Source: Nemertoderma westbladi | Taxonomy: Eukaryota > Xenacoelomorpha > Nemertodermatida > Nemertodermatidae | Assembly (NCBI GenBank): GCA_032718475.1 | Contig: JAUCBJ010009060.1 | Span: 1-64,000 of the forward strand | Direction: 5' to 3' | Length of the DNA stretch: 64,000 nucleotides | Shown here: positions 32,225 to 41,840 of the stretch, piece after piece | Layout of the letters: the number at the start of each line of letters is the position of its first letter | How positions within the stretch are numbered: position 1 is the first letter of the stretch | Notes under the pieces: model-generated | Told to the model about the DNA's origin: nothing | Database searches by the model: none | What the model saw: the letters and a program-made list of their open reading frames with translations, nothing else | Program-made: the position numbers and the translations under genes

Positions 32225-32498
32225 CACTAAATCGGCAATTGCGGTTCCAATGATACCACTTTCGAGTTCATAGGACCATTGAAACTCTATTTACATCATA
32301 TTCACTACACAACCCACTATGCGTAAGGTAAAAATGGGACATATGGCACCAAAATTAATGTCTACTGATGAAAATGAAATTTTTTTCAAAATTTTTTTGT
32401 TTTTCATAATTCTGAGATGATAGCGGTCAGAATGTGGGGCGACCCCCTTGATTTCAAAGACATGACCTAAAAAGTGCTATCTACCTCCTACCCCTACT
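32225..32498. repeat. Right terminal inverted repeat of the 5-kb transposon
   Basis: Reverse complement of the left end, best preserved at 32353-32498, ending CCTCCTACCCCTACT next to the TTA duplication. Confidence 0.8.
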
Positions 32499-32569
32499 TT
32501 AAGGCAGCAGATAGAGATTCCATAGAGTATGACGCCCAGGCAACGCAGGCAGCCATGAAGTTTTGCGTA

Positions 32570-32795
32570 AAATTGAGGGAAAAGAGCAGGTTACAGAGGC
32601 TGGCTTTTCTAACCCAAACAATAAACGGCCACTTTCCCAAATGAGGGAAAGGAGCAGATTACAGAGGCATGCTTTTCTAACCAAAACAATAAACGGCCAC
32701 TTTACCAATTGAGGGAAAGCAGCGGGTTACCTAGGTGGGCTATTCTAACCAAAACATTAAACGATTACTTTACCAATTGAGGGAAACCATATGGT
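32570..32795. repeat. Minisatellite array 2 (about 68-bp unit)
   Basis: Three to four copies of the GAGGGAAAG / GCAGGTTACAGAGG / TTCTAACCAAAACAATAAACG unit. It lies inside the right part of the TA-flanked element. The short minus-strand frame over it is a by-product of the repeat. Confidence 0.8.
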
Positions 32796-33380
32796 CAGAC
32801 TTCTAGTCAGCTAGTAGTCATTAGTCACATGGTCAGACTGTCAGTAGTCACTCTATAACCAAAAAAATCAGGCACTCAAGCAATAGGCAGATAGGTACCG
32901 GTGCGCAGCTGTATGACAATTAGAAACTGTTGAAAAGGACGGTCCCCAAAGTAACAGGACCAGCTAAAAAAATTAATGTTTCCAATTACCCCATGGCACT
33001 AAAATTTGACCATTTTTAAATTATGTTGAACAAACAAATTTTTAATTATGCTATCATTAAATTAGGTTGTCTACTGAATAGATGACATAATAAGCTTTAA
33101 ATTAAGCTATTGCTTAAGATAATTGGAATAAGACATCGCTCACAATCCATTTGTGAAGTTGCAAAAAAATAATCGAAAATTTGATTTTTTTTTCATCTTT
33201 TATACAATCAGCCATTTGACAATGAAGAAGTGAAAATAAACGCCATATTCCTATTGGAAAAATAATCACCAATAATTTATCTCAATAAACATCAAAATTT
33301 CAAGTCTATACATACAAAAGCATGCATGTAGTAGCCATTGCTTCTAATTACCCCATGTTTCTAATTCCCCCACCTTCCCC

Positions 33381-33543
33381 TATTCTTCACATCCGGGCGG
33401 TATTCTTCACATGGGTCGAGACCAAAATTTGGCACCAGCCGCTAAAAACAAGTTTAAAATTTCTAGCTTATTTAATTTGAATTCCTTTTAGTTCATTTCA
33501 GTCAGTCAGTTAGTCTTTTAGTTAGTATCGTTAGTTTCAGAGA
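33381..33543 (+). repeat. Dispersed host repeat, right part, and flank
   Basis: Begins TATTCTTCACATCC directly after the TA-flanked element and continues the repeat cut at 26698; a second TATTCTTCACATGGG follows at 33401. The remainder to 33543 shows no gene. Confidence 0.65.
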
Positions 33544-33561
33544 GGGGGGGGGGGGGGGGGG
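33544..33561. repeat. Poly-G homopolymer (18 G)
   Basis: Uninterrupted run of 18 G followed by TGGGTG. Confidence 0.9.
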
Positions 33562-33961
33562 TGGGTGTTATATTGCATATTGACCCCCCGGGTTTAAGGG
33601 GAATACCGGGGAAACTTCACATATTTCATCACATATTTTCGAATATTCATTAGTCATTACCAATACTGCACTTCTGCATCGTACCGCTATGTATGAAAAG
33701 ACTGATATTTTTCTCAAATTTCCCGGTCCCCTTGGGGAAAAACGGGAAAAAGGATGCGAAAAATTTTCCCAAAATTTTTAAAGATTTTATTACCAGTACC
33801 AGTAATGGCTTTTTTTTAAGGATAAACATGGTTTTCTCAATCAATATTTGTATTAGGCCTATACACAACAGCCTAACAGCATCATAATCAGAGTATAATA
33901 ATATAAATATATAGGAGTATTAAACAATACAAAGCATGCAAATTAATTTCACCATTTTTTT

Positions 33962-34230
33962 AGGTAAAGGAGCAGGTTACAAACAGACAAAGGCAGGCTT
34001 TTCTAACCAAAACAATAAACGGCAAATTTACCAATTGAGGGAAAGGAGTACGTTACAGAGGCGGGCTTTTCTTACCAGCTTACCAAACAATAAAGCATAA
34101 CTTTACCAATAACCAAAACAATAAACGGCCACTTTACCAATTGGGGGAAAGGAGCAGGTTACAGAGGCGGGCTTTGTAACCAAAACAATACACGATCACC
34201 ACATGATCACTTTACCAATTGAGGGTACCA
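33962..34230. repeat. Minisatellite array 3 (about 68-bp unit)
   Basis: About four copies of the same unit as arrays 1, 2 and 4, with local truncations (for example near 34080-34110). Confidence 0.8.
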
Positions 34231-35322
34231 TATGGTCGAGACAGTCAGTCTGTCAGTAGAAAAAATTGTTAATGAAAAAAAATTGTCAAAGGTGTTCATA
34301 AAATAAAATAAGCGGTAGGCCTATAGGCCGCCTATAGAAGTGTTTCAAGGGACGGTCGCCAAAGTAATTACCCCGCAGTAGTTTTAGTTAGTACAGTACC
34401 GGTAGCCTACTGCTACCAAAACGGAAGCTGTTGTCGGGTTGTGTTTATACACCTGAACACCTGTATGTACGTACACCAATACTGGTGAACCGGTCACCGG
34501 TACCGGTACAATAAATAACAGCTGCCAGTAATACAGTAATACTGCAGTTGTAAAAAATTTAGTGCCCCTGGAACCGGAAAGAGCCCCCACTAGGGAGAAT
34601 ACACTAGGGAATTTTAACCGGGTGTGATTTTGCATGGCAGCAAGGGCAGTGAAAATTCTCTGTTACACCGGCTGACCGGCACTCTGTTTGCTGTTACACC
34701 AGATTTGGCAATAAACATCAGAACATTGCCATATGTGGCAACTTTCAGACTTTAGACAGTTAGACTGTTAGAGGTTGCCAGATTTGGCCATTGAACATCC
34801 CACTTTTGCTGCAGTGGGATGTAATTATAATTATACTGTAATCAGGTAGTACACATAATAACCAAAATATCAGCTTACAATACTACATAGAACAGTAGAA
34901 CGTACAGACGTATGGCTGCTTAAAACATAGGCCTATAATCTGCAAAATTTGAAAAATTATGTTTATTTACTCTTGCACTTTTCATTTTAGCACCGAACAT
35001 GGTAGGTGTATTCAACTGCGGAATTTAAAAAGCATGCCATTGAAATCGGCGTACCAGTACCAGAAAACCTATATGTAATTGCTGTACTGCCTAGGCCTAT
35101 ACTCTGATACTCCAACTCCTACTGTCCTACCCCAGCATCCATATGTCCACTGTCCAGTACCAGAGTACCCCCGGTACGTGACATAGGCTGTAGGCCAGTA
35201 GGCCTATGCAGCTATGACTGTGTATGACATAACCCATAACCAACCTACCCGTAGCAGCAGTACAGCAGTAGCACAGGCTGACACTAATTAGCTGATGATT
35301 TGAATGACATGAGCCAAACAAG
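34231..35322. other. Intergenic DNA without a supported gene
   Basis: Rich in short ACCGGT and AGGCCTA motifs that are common throughout this window. Two related segments with TGCCAGATTTGGC-like cores occur near 34700 and 34775. No ORF with recognisable homology. Confidence 0.4.
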
Positions 35323-35415
35323 CCTGAAATCAGATAAATAATGGTATTGGTACCGGTATAGCAGTATTGTGCGCCACCTTGAGGATTACGCGGGTAATAT
35401 TTATTAAGTTCAGTC

Positions 35416-36255
35416 TTGTTCAGTCTATTTCTCTACGATCTCCCAGTTGTAATACTCGCTGTTGGGTGCCTCCTGTTCATGTACGCTGATGATGTAGCCA
35501 TCACCGGAACCACCATCGCAGAAGTACAAGCGGGACTCGACAACCTCTCCGACTATTGCAAAGAATACGATCTGATCGTTAATAAATCCAAAACAAAGGC
35601 CATGAAATTCCGGCGCGGTGGTCGGCTTTGTAAGTCGGACATCCTCATGTACCAAGGATCGCCTCTCGAGTTCGTCAACTCTTTCGAGTACCTCGGAGTC
35701 GTACTGACAACCACTGCTTGTGCGTCCGGTCACTACACTCACCTGCATAAACGAGGGATCTCCTCCTGCATGAGATTGGCTTCCCGGGTCAATTTCAATA
35801 ACATATCAATTGTAACAGCTGGTCGATTGTGGCGCGCGGTTGTCCTTCCGTCTACCACATACGGTTGCTCCGTCTACGGCGTTTCCGCGGCCGACGCGCC
35901 CAGCTTACCACACGTGGAGCTCGTTCGCGCGTTCTACTGGAAACTGTGGTGCGGGGTGAGCAAATACGCCTCCACCACGGCAATCCTAAACGCGGTCGAC
36001 CGCCCTGCAGAGAACGGCGAGCTCTCCCTCCTCGAACTCACAGGCTACAGGCGCCGCGCTGCAGCCCAATTCATCTCCAATGGCTCGCACCACAAGCTCT
36101 GCCGCAGTAAAGGGTGTTGGCGGCCGACCCCCACATGCGTCTGCCGTCTCTGCGACGACCAGGCGACGGACAAGGACCACGGCCTCAGTTGCACTGGCGT
36201 CCCGACTCTACTAACAACAGTAAAACGCTCACTGTTCCTGTACGCCGTGAAATGA
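35416..36255 (+). CDS. Non-LTR (LINE) retrotransposon reverse transcriptase, 5'-truncated
   Basis: 279 codons open to TGA at 36253-36255. The frame begins inside the RT domain (SLFLYDLP, as in the YINDLP segment of LINEs). It then has the catalytic MYADDVAITG box, the VNKSKTKAMKF and FEYLGVVLT segments and the C-terminal domain ending in a C-x2-C...H-x4-C knuckle (CRLCDDQATDKDHGLSC). The endonuclease and the first RT motifs are missing, the usual result of truncated target-primed insertion. The codons are GC-rich compared with the AT-rich flanks, pointing to a separate origin. There is no clear poly(A) tail. The clade is not assigned; the first ATG is probably not a real start. Confidence 0.85.
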   Translation: MFSLFLYDLPVVILAVGCLLFMYADDVAITGTTIAEVQAGLDNLSDYCKEYDLIVNKSKTKAMKFRRGGRLCKSDILMYQGSPLEFVNSFEYLGVVLTTTACASGHYTHLHKRGISSCMRLASRVNFNNISIVTAGRLWRAVVLPSTTYGCSVYGVSAADAPSLPHVELVRAFYWKLWCGVSKYASTTAILNAVDRPAENGELSLLELTGYRRRAAAQFISNGSHHKLCRSKGCWRPTPTCVCRLCDDQATDKDHGLSCTGVPTLLTTVKRSLFLYAVK

Positions 36256-36680
36256 TCTATTCTAATTTTTACACGATCTATTTTAAAACTTCCCCCAGCC
36301 ACGCTATAACCAAACATTGAATTGTACAATATTTCAACCATGCAACGACATTTTATTATATTATATATATTTTTTACTATTTTTATTATATTATATATTC
36401 ATTTTATTATATCCCCATCTCCAAATAACCTATAAATAATGTGTATCCCATTTTCCATTATCTGTCATACAATACAGTATTATATGGTCACATAACAACT
36501 TTCATATTTTACAGTAGGCCTACCTACCTTTATGTGCATGTTTATTTTATTTACACCATATGTTGGTATTAAAGCTTTCGTTTCATTTATTAAGTTCTTA
36601 GAAGGGAATGTATTATTTTAATGTAATCTACTATATTACAAGCTAATAGCGCTGTCGCGACACGGTTGTTTATTTCATAT
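36256..36680. other. AT-rich DNA after the LINE fragment
   Basis: Contains TTATTATATTATATAT-type simple sequence at about 36350-36420. No gene. Confidence 0.5.
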
Positions 36681-36683
36681 GAT

Positions 36684-36699
36684 GGCCCTGAAAAGGGCC
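36684..36699 (-). terminator. Histone-type mRNA 3' stem-loop (canonical)
   Basis: On the minus strand this reads GGCCCTTTTCAGGGCC: a 6-bp stem with a TTTC loop, preceded by CCAAAC. That is the form of the conserved 3' processing signal of replication-dependent histone mRNAs, bound by SLBP. No histone frame lies upstream in the window. Confidence 0.75.
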
Positions 36700-36729
36700 G
36701 TTTGGATTGGTTCAAGACGTTCAGTAGTT

Positions 36730-36797
36730 GGCCCTGAAAAGGAGCGTTTGGGTTGGTTAAATCGGGTTGTCGTACAGTAGTTGGCCCTGAAAGGGCC
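36730..36797 (-). terminator. Two further histone-type stem-loops, imperfect
   Basis: 36730-36745 has one stem arm altered (minus strand GCTCCTTTTCAGGGCC). 36783-36797 has a perfect 6-bp stem but a loop one base shorter. Together with 36684-36699 they form three copies spaced 46 and 53 bp, each followed on the + strand by GTTTG..TTGGTT. This looks like tandem duplication of a histone 3' end. Confidence 0.65.
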
Positions 36798-36859
36798 GTT
36801 TGTGTTGGTTAGGTCAGGTGATATAGACATTCAGCAAGGGTAGTATGTTTGAAAGGAGC

Positions 36860-37166
36860 AAGGAGATTTGAGAAAGGTCGGTCGCGATTTAAATGTCTCA
36901 AACCACGTTCCAGAACGTGCAGTTCGTTTTGTGCTTATTATAGTATATTACCGCCGGAGCAACGCCATACAAGCCTCATGAATCCCCTGTCCTTCATCAG
37001 CGTAATTTTAGATTTCCCGGAAAAGGACAAAGACGTAGGGTTTGTTGCCCATTTGGTTGTTAGAGTACGGGGGAGAACTGAGAAGCTCCACGCTTTGCGC
37101 AAACTTAATAGCGCGCTCCTCAGATTCGATCAGTTTACCAATCTCATTAAAATTAAATTCACCCAT
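36860..37166 (-). pseudogene. ISXO2/Merlin-like transposase N-terminal remnant
   Basis: The minus strand from ATG at 37166 reads MGEFNFNEIGKLIESEERA then IKFAQSVELL, similar to the N-terminus of IS1595/ISXO2-like and Merlin transposases. A shifted frame then gives MRLVWRCSGG and a third frame gives RTARSGTWFE, matching the WRC...GTWFE stretch of those proteins in the right order. At least two frameshifts and no DDE core remain. It lies on the same strand as, and just upstream of, the histone-type stem-loops. Family recognition is from memory of these motifs and needs a profile search. Confidence 0.55.
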
Positions 37167-37345
37167 ATGACGGTGACAGTAACAGTAGGCCCAATACAGT
37201 AATATTAGTGATCTAGTACATATAACACAATACTAATAGAATAGTATGAGACATATCACATATCCACATTGTCCTCAAGATGGCGCACAATGACAATACT
37301 GCTATACCGGTACCAATTTTTATCAGTTTCTAATCTGATTTCAGG

Positions 37346-37505
37346 AGTGTTTATCATGGATTAAAATCAAGGGTCCTTATTGGTTAAAATTGAAATGAAA
37401 CTCACAAATTAAAATTGAGCGATTCTATCACAAAATTGGTATTTAAGAAATTTAACTAAACCGCAGATAAATCAAATAAGAGGGGACAGCTCCTCCCCTT
37501 CAACA
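37346..37505. other. Short AT-rich spacer
   Basis: No gene or recognised repeat between the right inverted arm and the poly-C run. Confidence 0.4.
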
Positions 37506-37532
37506 CCCCCCCCCCCCCCCCCCCCCCCCCCC
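37506..37532. repeat. Poly-C homopolymer (27 C)
   Basis: The longest G/C homopolymer of the window. Confidence 0.9.
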
Positions 37533-38765
37533 AACTTAATCTGTATCCCAAAGGCGCACAGAGGATTGATGTCAGGCAGATACTGTATTAACAGAATAGG
37601 CGGTGTTTTAAAAGTAATATAATTTAGGCGTAGAGGCGACCCAATTTGTAAGAAATATATTAAAACTTGCCTTATGCCGATAGTATGGATGATACTGAAA
37701 TATTAATTTACCATGCATATAAACGCTTCAACGAAATTATTTAGCTAATTATTCCAAAGAATCACGATTACAATACGCATCTAATCATTTTGCGAGATAA
37801 ACAATGAGCAAGCTGTCTTATTAGTCATGTACAGTATATTAGTCTTATTAGTCTGGCTCTTTACACTGCTGCCTGTCCTATAGATGTAATTATTCATTGC
37901 TCGAGCAGCGGGAGGTGGGAGTGGTTCCCAGCTAAGCAATAGAAGCAGGCCATGGAATGAGGAAGGTGGAAGTATAGTATGGAAAAACGGGGCATTCTAA
38001 TAACTTAACATTTAGATCAATTAAAAATACACCCGTACATTACTTAAAGCAATACTTAACTCCCAAAAGAACCCAAAAAACCCAATAGAACCCAATAGAA
38101 CCCAAAAGAACCTAAATTTGTTTTCAACATTATATTTTACCTCCAAATCTGCTGCAGATGTCCTCTTGCGCAGATTTTCTGCCACTTGTGCTTGAATTTA
38201 TTCTTCGAATTAACTAACCTGACTCTTAACCCGACCTAATAGAATACTGACATTCTACTGTAAGTTACTTGTTAAGTCACGCAGAAAAACTCAAACACAC
38301 ATGCAGGCAGACTATTAACGTATCGGCTTTACAAACTTGCAGCGTTGCAGGGCCTCTTCTACGTAAACAGTAGGATTATTCATAAGCCTAGGGGCTGCGG
38401 CCTGGAGGTGGCATCTAAATCTGAAATTAACCGATGAGTGTATAGTATGCGGAAAATATGATTCCATAAAAAAGGAACTCAGACATTTTTCCATCTAGCT
38501 GGAGACTGTTGAAAATAAACTTTTTATCTTATTGATGCCTGCAAATTTTCAATTCGACAGATTTAAATCCGACAAAGATGGATCCCCGGCCACCCCACTA
38601 TCAGTGTCAGTTCGCAGAGGATCTGCAAACTGCAATACGACAAGAGTGAAAACAAATAACTCAAATTAAACAGTAGGCTACGCCACCTTATACTAAATCA
38701 GTCACAGTCTCGAGAAATGCGAGATTTCGGTTTGGATACATGTTGGTTAAATATAGGCCTACTGT
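37533..38765. other. Intergenic DNA with an AACCCAAAAG-type simple repeat
   Basis: No supported gene. A purine-rich simple repeat (GAACCCAAAA units) lies at about 38058-38116. Its inverse (TTCTTTTGGGTTTTTTGG) occurs at about 39079-39097, so the two bracket minisatellite array 4. Confidence 0.5.
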
Positions 38766-39072
38766 CACAGAGGATAGATTTTCCAAACAAAAACAATAAA
38801 GGTTTCTTTAGCAATACAGGGAAAGGAGCAGGTTACAAAGGCGGGCTTCACTAACCAAATCAATAAACCTTTTCTTTAGCAATACAGGGAAAGGAACAGA
38901 TTACAAAGGCGGGCTTTTCTAACCAAAACAATAAACCTTTTATTTAGCAATACAGGGAAAGGAGCAGGTTACAAAGGCGAACTTTTTTAACCAAAACAAT
39001 AAAGGTTTTCATTAGCAATACAAGAGAATGAGCTGGTTACAGAGGCGGACTTTTCTAAACAAAACCTTAAAC
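38766..39072. repeat. Minisatellite array 4 (about 67-bp unit)
   Basis: Four to five copies of the CAGGGAAAGGAGCAGGTTAC / TTTCTAACCAAAACAATAAA unit. It ends about 130 bp before the 3' LTR of element B. Confidence 0.85.
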
Positions 39073-39200
39073 CATTGGGTTCTTTTGGGTTTTTTGGATT
39101 CTTTAGGGAGTTTAGTAGGACCGGTTTATCATCGCAGTTTATCATTGGGGTCAGCGATCAACCTACCGCGCAATGTAACCGACTCAGTATCTGTGGAAGC

Positions 39201-40411
39201 TGTTCGCGCTTTCAGACCTTTGGCAGTTTAACCCGCCAAATTAGGATGTCTGTTAGATAATAAATCACCTTTAGCCTATGACAAATACTTGATTCACTAC
39301 ACTAGTCGAAACCAATCTGTGCGCGATCATTCACCCGCTGGATATACCCGGGAGATTGGGTTCGACGGCTTAATTTTATTGCTATGTAAGCCTAATGTAT
39401 TATTCGACTGACAGTATTATATAATCTCTGACAATATTATTCACCTTCGGGAAATATTAACAGTTCCTTTAGGACGTGGCGCTCTATCTATATAAACAGA
39501 GTTATGACTTAAACTACTCACAACGATATGGCTTAGTTATAATTCACATATATGGCGCATTCTTTAGGAAATGCTTCGTTATCAGTCTCACTCATACACA
39601 ATGCTGCACAATACTGCACACTAATCTGCCGATCTTCACTGATTTTAGTCACATATAAAAGGAACACAGGCCGACTCATGTAGGGTCTATCAAATAACAT
39701 TAGATTCACTTCAAACCACTTTAACATAAGTCACAATCGTTATATATAACCTTTCTCTCTTACCTTCGGTATATCAAGAATATTGGGTTTTCGGGGTTAT
39801 TTATCGTTATTCCAAATATAATAATTCATCAACCAAATTATGAAGAACCGACAGTAAATAGCAGTATAACAATATAAAGTAAGCACAGTATGGGCCAGTT
39901 GAGCAGTGTTAACCGGTGCAGATAACATTGAGTTACCCAGTGTGATGTCAGATAACGGATATATGTCCTTATAATTAAGCCTACTAGTGTTAGGCTAAAA
40001 CAGAAAAGCACAAATATTCCAAAAGCCGGTTCTTAGGCTCTGGGCAAAAACATAACACTGAACACTGATAAGAATAACTATAAGAATACCAGCTACCCTT
40101 ATTCTACAAGATCTCACTCACCACAGAGAATGAGCATACAGATAGGAAATTCAGTTCAGTAGATCTGTGATAGGTCAAAATCAAAACCAACTCAAATCCT
40201 ATTGGCAGATACAGAAAGCAGGGCTATGGGGCAACCTTCCCAAGCTGGTTGGACGATCGAACATAGCCCAGATCCCTTCGTACAGCAAATCAGCCAATCA
40301 GCCGGTAGCTTGCACTATTCGAGCTAGAGATCCCTTTTAGAGCATTCCAGCGCCTTGGGGGGAACTGGTTAGCAAAGCAAACGAATCAGTTATCCCACAA
40401 AAGCTTTTACA
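39201..40411 (-). repeat. 3' LTR of BEL element B
   Basis: 1211 bp with TGTTCGCGC and CTTTTACA ends. It is related to, but clearly diverged from, the LTRs of element A; it shares GACCTTTGGCAGTTTAACCC and CATTCACCCGCTGGATATAC. The purine-rich GGGAGCGG on the minus strand just inside is the likely polypurine tract. Confidence 0.93.
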
Positions 40412-40489
40412 CCGCTCCCAGAAAATGGGATTTAAGTCTATAAAATATACAAAATCACAGTTTCTAAAATACGAGAATACTCTAAACAG

Positions 40490-41840
40490 TTAGTCTTTCT
40501 TGCGCAGACGGCGTTTACGCAGTTTTTTAAAGCTAGCAAGAGTCTTTTTCTCTTTGGGGCGAGCCACTTTACAAGGAGGGCTATAACTCCTGGGTGAAGG
40601 GTGCAATATGATTGCATCAGAAGGCGTGGGATTATAGTCGGGGTATCCGCCGTTTCAATATGTTTCTCCTCGAGCTGATTTTCCTCCGCTCATCGTTGGA
40701 TACGTTCGTCTAAAACTCTCGCCGAGAATAGGGTCGTCTAAGTTCAATATCGTCTTAGAGACTATGGATTTCCCAATCGAACTGGGATAAAGCCAATCCG
40801 TTTACCGCTTGGACTTGCTGTTATAATTTAGGTTTATCTGAGCAAACGTAGATTTCTTTTCTGATCTTTGTAGAATAGCGTCTATCTCTTTTCGTACAAC
40901 GCTCTCCTCCACCTTGATGACAGGTGGTATCGTGTTAAACGGGAACGATTCCGATTATACGATTGAATGGCGATATCGGGTGCCCGTGCCCCAATCCGGC
41001 CAGGTAAGATGGGCGGATATTTAGGGAGCCCACAACCTGAGTGCCACCGACTAACGGTTCGGGTAACACTGGATCTCTGAACGGTAAGTACAGTTCGTGA
41101 TAATCCGTGATACTGTTAGGATCAAGAGTCTGAGGTCTAACTAAGGAATGAGGAGGTCTGACCGAGCATTCCGGAACTCAGATCATAGGTCTACTCAAGG
41201 ATCGCCTGAGTCGAGAGAGCGTGGGTAACACATCGAACAAGTTTCTCCCGAAACTCCCGCAAACACAGCGAGCAAACCGCGTTCAAAGCAACGTCTCCAC
41301 TGGTGTTCATGTCTTTCCGTTTGTTGGTTGGTCTAGGGCATTTATCGTAATAATACCAAAGACGCACGTCTTGTAGGGGAAACGCGGATGATATTTATTT
41401 GTTGTTACAATGCTTCTATCAAGAATTCCAAATATATGTTGGAGTTACCGCGTTTATTTGTTTCTTTAATGTCTTTTCTTTCGAGTCGATTTCGAATAGG
41501 ATTTTCGCATTAGAATTTTGGTTTATCGTTTCGACTCCTCTGGGTAGGATATGTTCGACATAGTCCTTATCGTGTAAATCGATAGAATGGCCAATGGTTA
41601 AGAAGTCCATATACATACCATTACAATGCGTGTAGCGAGCGGTGGATTTTCCATAGTCCAATTCACGCGTAAGTTACTTCCAGGAAATCGTAGGTTCGAT
41701 ATAACAACCATCATCCTTCGTAGTAGTTGGACAAGTATCACCGCGTATCAAGCTATCAACAAACGCTTGAAAGTAGATTATATCGCTCCCTGATACCAAG
41801 ACCATCTTCTATCAACTCCGTCATATCTGCTATATATGAG
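40490..41840 (-). pseudogene. Degenerate ORF3 of BEL element B
   Basis: Same protein pieces as ORF3 of element A in the same order: ELIEDGLGIRERY near the start, ELDYGKSTARYTH and FLTIGHSIDLHDKDYVEHI (within an open frame at 41419-41661), the HPSPRSYSPP segment and a basic end LKKL-type RKRRLRKKD with stop at 40490-40492. The breaks differ from those in A (for example a stop after SSVC near 41770). A protein-coding past is therefore likely, although both copies are now dead. Function unknown. Confidence 0.5.

Larger units (their letters stand above)
27472..32498 (-). mobile_element. 5.03-kb DNA transposon with long TIRs and one transposase-like gene
   Basis: Ends AGTAGGGGTAGGAGGTA and its inverse are flanked by TTA on both sides (27469-27471, 32499-32501). 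The inverted repeats are strongest over about 140 bp, including AATCAAGGGGGTCGCCCCAC and TTTCATTTTCATCAGTAGAC, and decay over some 270 bp. Inside lies one long uninterrupted gene on the minus strand, plus subterminal repeats on the left side. Ends, frame and target duplication are all preserved, so the element looks recently active. A 3-bp TTA target is known for PIF/Harbinger, but the protein does not resemble a Harbinger transposase; the superfamily is unassigned. Confidence 0.85.
26699..33380. mobile_element. TA-flanked DNA transposon (non-autonomous), carrying a nested element
   Basis: Terminal inverted repeats start GGGGAAAGTGGGGGAATTAG on the left and end CTAATTCCCCCACCTTCCCC on the right. 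The dinucleotide TA lies outside both ends (26697-26698, 33381-33382), and the host repeat has a single TA there (CCTGGTATTC). Without the inner transposon about 1.65 kb remain, with no transposase frame. Subterminal copies of a CATGGGGTAATT/AATTACCCCATG motif occur on both sides, and a 20-bp-arm hairpin lies at 26837-26881. A TA target fits the Tc1/mariner group and relatives; assignment is open. Confidence 0.75.
35323..37345. repeat. Inverted repeat pair (about 65-bp arms) around LINE and transposase fragments
   Basis: Left arm 35323-35385 and right arm 37272-37345 are inverse copies: CCTGAAATCAGAT, TTGGTACCGGTATAGCAGTA and CTTGAGGA are shared in order, with a few small insertions. The right arm has a 6-bp duplication in ACAATGACAATAC. 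They could be ends of one composite element or two opposed copies of a small repeat. Confidence 0.65.

Noticed and set aside
36849-37202. 117-aa + strand frame
   Set aside because: The opposite strand carries recognisable transposase pieces; the + strand product has no family features.
39028-39231. Small + strand frames left of the element B LTR
   Set aside because: They run from minisatellite across the LTR boundary and have no recognisable similarity.
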